A model generated the notes under the pieces. The model saw only the letters and a program-made list of their open reading frames with translations, had not been told where the DNA came from and did not search any database. Source: an uncultured Flavobacteriaceae bacterium (GTDB taxonomy: Bacteria; Bacteroidota; Bacteroidia; Flavobacteriales; Flavobacteriaceae). Taken from it: DNA of 64,000 bases. The position numbers and the translations under genes are program-made. Position 1 is the first letter of the stretch; each line of letters opens with the position of its first letter. Shown in pieces: positions 62,252 through 64,000 of the stretch. The DNA lies in NCBI GenBank assembly GCA_947500385.1, contig CANMSA010000020.1, forward strand, positions 1 to 64,000, given 5' to 3'.

Positions 62252-63223
62252 TTAAGATGCCCTATACAATTTCTTATCCGGTTTCATAAGCGGATGGTAG
62301 TCCCCTTGAAGTGGGGAGACCTTCGCGTTTCGAATGTCATGGACAATCTCAATGGATTGTTTGGATTCTAGTAATCCAAAGCCCTTCCCTTTCAATATCG
62401 CCTCATAGCTTTTGATATGGAGTTCGGTAAAGCCCTCGCTAAACTCTATTTCCTCTCCATCCAATTCAATCGACCGATAGGTTCTTTGCCCTTGTACCTT
62501 AATAGCATCCGGAATATTGTTGTAATCGATCGATAGGAACCAACGCACCCTGGCTTTCTCAAATTCCAAGTAGCCTGAAGCGCTTTCGGTGTTTAAAAGG
62601 TGTACTTTATTTGAAGTTACCTTCCCAAAGATCCAAGAAAGCATGTCATAAAAATGAACGCCGATGTTGGTGGCGATTCCGCCCGATTTAGAAGTATCCC
62701 CTTTCCAAGAGTTATGGTACCAATTACCACGAGAGGTCAAATAGGTAAGATCAATATCATAGACCTTGTCTTTAGGACCTTCGGCCACTTTTTTCTTTAA
62801 GGCAATAATGCTTGGGTGAAGCCGCAATTGTAGAATAGTACTCACCTTTACATCTGTTTCCTTTTCTATTTCGACCAAGGGATCAATATTCCACGGATTT
62901 ACGACCAGTGGTTTCTCACAAATCGCGTTGGTACCCCTGCGAAGTGCCATTCGGATATGGGCATCATGTAAATAGTTGGGGGTGCAAATGCTCACATAGT
63001 CGAGTTGCACATTGTCCCTTCTTTTAATTTTTTCAATATGCCGATCGAAGCGTTCAAACTCGGTAAAAAAATGAGCGTTCGGAAAGTAACGATCCATAAT
63101 CCCAACACTGTCCGATTTATCGAGTGCGGCAATCAATTTATTGTTGGTTACTTTGATCGCTTCTATGTGTCTTGGGGCGATATATCCGCCTACTCCAATG
63201 ATAGCAAAGTTCTTTTTGTTCAT
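62252..63223 (-). CDS. Gfo/Idh/MocA oxidoreductase, WbpB/WlbA-like
   Basis: About 323 residues from the ATG at 63223 (MNKKNFAIIGVGGYIAPRHIEAI). The Rossmann motif is GVGGYIAPRH, the family lysine lies in ICEKPLVVNPWNI, and the second half carries GNWYHNSWKGDTSKSGGIATNIGVHFYDML. This resembles WbpB/WlbA, which oxidises UDP-GlcNAc-uronate to the 3-keto sugar. With the WbpD-like gene upstream, it points to a 2,3-diacetamido uronic acid. WbpA and WbpE homologues are not in the window and may lie past the right edge. Confidence 0.87.
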   Translation of the reverse strand: MNKKNFAIIGVGGYIAPRHIEAIKVTNNKLIAALDKSDSVGIMDRYFPNAHFFTEFERFDRHIEKIKRRDNVQLDYVSICTPNYLHDAHIRMALRRGTNAICEKPLVVNPWNIDPLVEIEKETDVKVSTILQLRLHPSIIALKKKVAEGPKDKVYDIDLTYLTSRGNWYHNSWKGDTSKSGGIATNIGVHFYDMLSWIFGKVTSNKVHLLNTESASGYLEFEKARVRWFLSIDYNNIPDAIKVQGQRTYRSIELDGEEIEFSEGFTELHIKSYEAILKGKGFGLLESKQSIEIVHDIRNAKVSPLQGDYHPLMKPDKKLYRAS

Positions 63224-63227
63224 GGTC

Positions 63228-63836
63228 TTATAATTTGATGACTTGATCATTTAATAATTCGTACGTATCATTACTTTCTTCACAAACAGCTAATTGGTCT
63301 TCATTAAAATTCAAGCGGCAACCGTACTCGCTCATCCAACCTATTTGGCGTGCGGGGTTTCCAACCACTAGGGCATAAGGTTTCACGGTTTTGGTAATAA
63401 CGGCGCCTGCCCCGATAAATGCATAGGCACCAATATCATGACCACAGACGATTGTGGCATTCGCCCCGATCGTAGCTCCTTTCCCGACATAGGTTCGCGA
63501 GTATTGGCCACGCCGGTTTACGGCGCTTCTAGGGTTTACTACATTCGTGAATACGCAAGAAGGTCCAAGAAAAACATCATCGTCACAGGTGACCCCGGTG
63601 TAGATCGATACGTTGTTTTGTACTTTCACATTGTTTCCCAAAACAACTTCAGGGGAAATCACCACGTTTTGGCCAATATTACAGCGTTCCTTAATATGGC
63701 AACCACTCATGATATGGGAGAAATGCCAAATTTTAGTGCCCTTCTCAATCGTACAATTGTCATCTATGACCGCGGTTTCATGTGAAAAATAGGTGTCTTG
63801 ATTTTTGGTCGGTACTTGTAGTTTAATTGTTGTCAT
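63228..63836 (-). CDS. Left-handed beta-helix N-acetyltransferase, WbpD-like
   Basis: About 202 residues from the ATG at 63836, which overlaps the stop of the upstream gene by 4 bases (ATGA); an ATG two codons earlier is the alternative. Hexapeptide repeats fill residues 18-165 ([58 protein letters not shown] split by turns). The pattern fits WbpD-type enzymes that acetylate the 3-amino group of a UDP-amino-uronic acid. Confidence 0.87.
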   Translation of the reverse strand: MTTIKLQVPTKNQDTYFSHETAVIDDNCTIEKGTKIWHFSHIMSGCHIKERCNIGQNVVISPEVVLGNNVKVQNNVSIYTGVTCDDDVFLGPSCVFTNVVNPRSAVNRRGQYSRTYVGKGATIGANATIVCGHDIGAYAFIGAGAVITKTVKPYALVVGNPARQIGWMSEYGCRLNFNEDQLAVCEESNDTYELLNDQVIKL

Positions 63837-64000
63837 ATCCATTTGATTAAGGTTATTGAATGTTGAAGGTGGTTTGCATTGCCGGAAGTGGCACTGTCTA
63901 TCGAAAATTTGCCCATTGTCTGTAAATTAATTCTGAGCTCATGGTTGATTTTAATATTGAAGCCAAAACCAAAATTCAAGGTTTTCGCTAGTTCCCTTCC
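63833..64000 (-). CDS. C-terminal end of an outer-membrane barrel protein
   Basis: The minus strand encodes 55 codons and a TGA stop, running off the window edge without a start. Alternating strands ([38 protein letters not shown]) look like the last strands of an outer-membrane beta-barrel. Its stop overlaps the ATG of the WbpD-like gene by 4 bases, so it belongs to the same operon. It could be a capsule-linked barrel; the rest of the gene is outside the window. Confidence 0.6.
   Translation of the reverse strand, partial: GRELAKTLNFGFGFNIKINHELRINLQTMGKFSIDSATSGNANHLQHSITLIKWI

Noticed and set aside
1-64000. rRNA or tRNA genes, insertion sequences, prophage, restriction or CRISPR-Cas genes
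   Set aside because: I looked for conserved tRNA/rRNA stretches, transposase motifs, terminal inverted repeats with target duplications, and defence-system hallmarks, and found none I could support.

Overview
The window looks like a chromosomal segment of a marine-type member of the Flavobacteriaceae (Bacteroidota). This rests on moderately low G+C, promoter boxes of the Bacteroidota type (TAnnTTTG), sparse Shine-Dalgarno sequences, and families concentrated in this group: 2TM-domain proteins, a LETM1-related protein, a TonB-dependent receptor with a carboxypeptidase-like N-terminal domain, LytTR regulators with LytS-type kinases, and a GG-leader lanthipeptide-like precursor. The genus cannot be fixed from the sequence alone. 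I saw no rRNA, tRNA, CRISPR array, insertion sequence or phage gene.

Layout. 0-6.6 kb: a LETM1-related protein, then a minus-strand operon (DUF2141 protein, secreted helical protein, LytS-type histidine kinase fused to a 2TM domain, four separate 2TM proteins, LytTR response regulator). 6.7-16 kb: mostly plus-strand housekeeping genes (FAD-dependent dehydrogenase, acyl-CoA synthetase, DEAD-box helicase, peptidase E, short-chain fatty acid transporter, TIM-barrel isomerase), then a membrane adenylate cyclase. 16.3-17.1 kb: a promoter, four consecutive 37-codon reading frames (three near-identical, one diverged) and a terminator. 17.2-28.4 kb: mixed single genes, including a PLP enzyme, an outer-membrane protein, an AT-rich stretch with a hydrolase, a DUF-type protein and a broken gene. 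28.4-35 kb: a form II CoxSLM-like molybdenum hydroxylase with CoxD/CoxE-like maturation genes and a frameshifted four-helix-bundle gene between them. 35-38 kb: a TonB-dependent receptor divergent from a second DUF2141 gene. 38-42.5 kb: an orphan lanthipeptide-like precursor beside a second LytS/LytTR pair, then OxyR. 44.8-64 kb: a capsule/exopolysaccharide locus, with a sugar transferase and Wzc kinase on plus facing a long minus-strand biosynthesis operon that runs off the right edge.

How the genes connect. The most informative signal is a repeated promoter architecture. Two 9-bp half-sites (close to ACAATTCAK and ACAGTTCGG) separated by exactly 12 bp, then exactly 33 bp, then a -7-like box (nAnnTTTG). 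It occurs four times: before the DUF2141/kinase operon, inside that operon before the 2TM genes, before the TonB-dependent receptor, and before the second DUF2141 gene. The geometry is that of LytTR operators, so the regulator at 1815-2570 probably controls its own operon plus the receptor/DUF2141 locus 30 kb away. This reads as a small envelope-signalling regulon of unknown stimulus.

The second candidate for something undescribed is the 37-aa microprotein array at 16436-17028. Mostly synonymous differences between copies 2 and 3, and the fixed 37-codon length of all four, indicate real coding.

The polysaccharide locus combines UDP-sugar modification (WbpB/WbpD-like), flippase, glycosyltransferases and an unusual decoration set (asparagine-synthetase-like, ATP-grasp, FemAB-like, deacetylase-like, MBOAT plus SGNH). 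This suggests a polymer carrying acyl and possibly amino-acid substituents.
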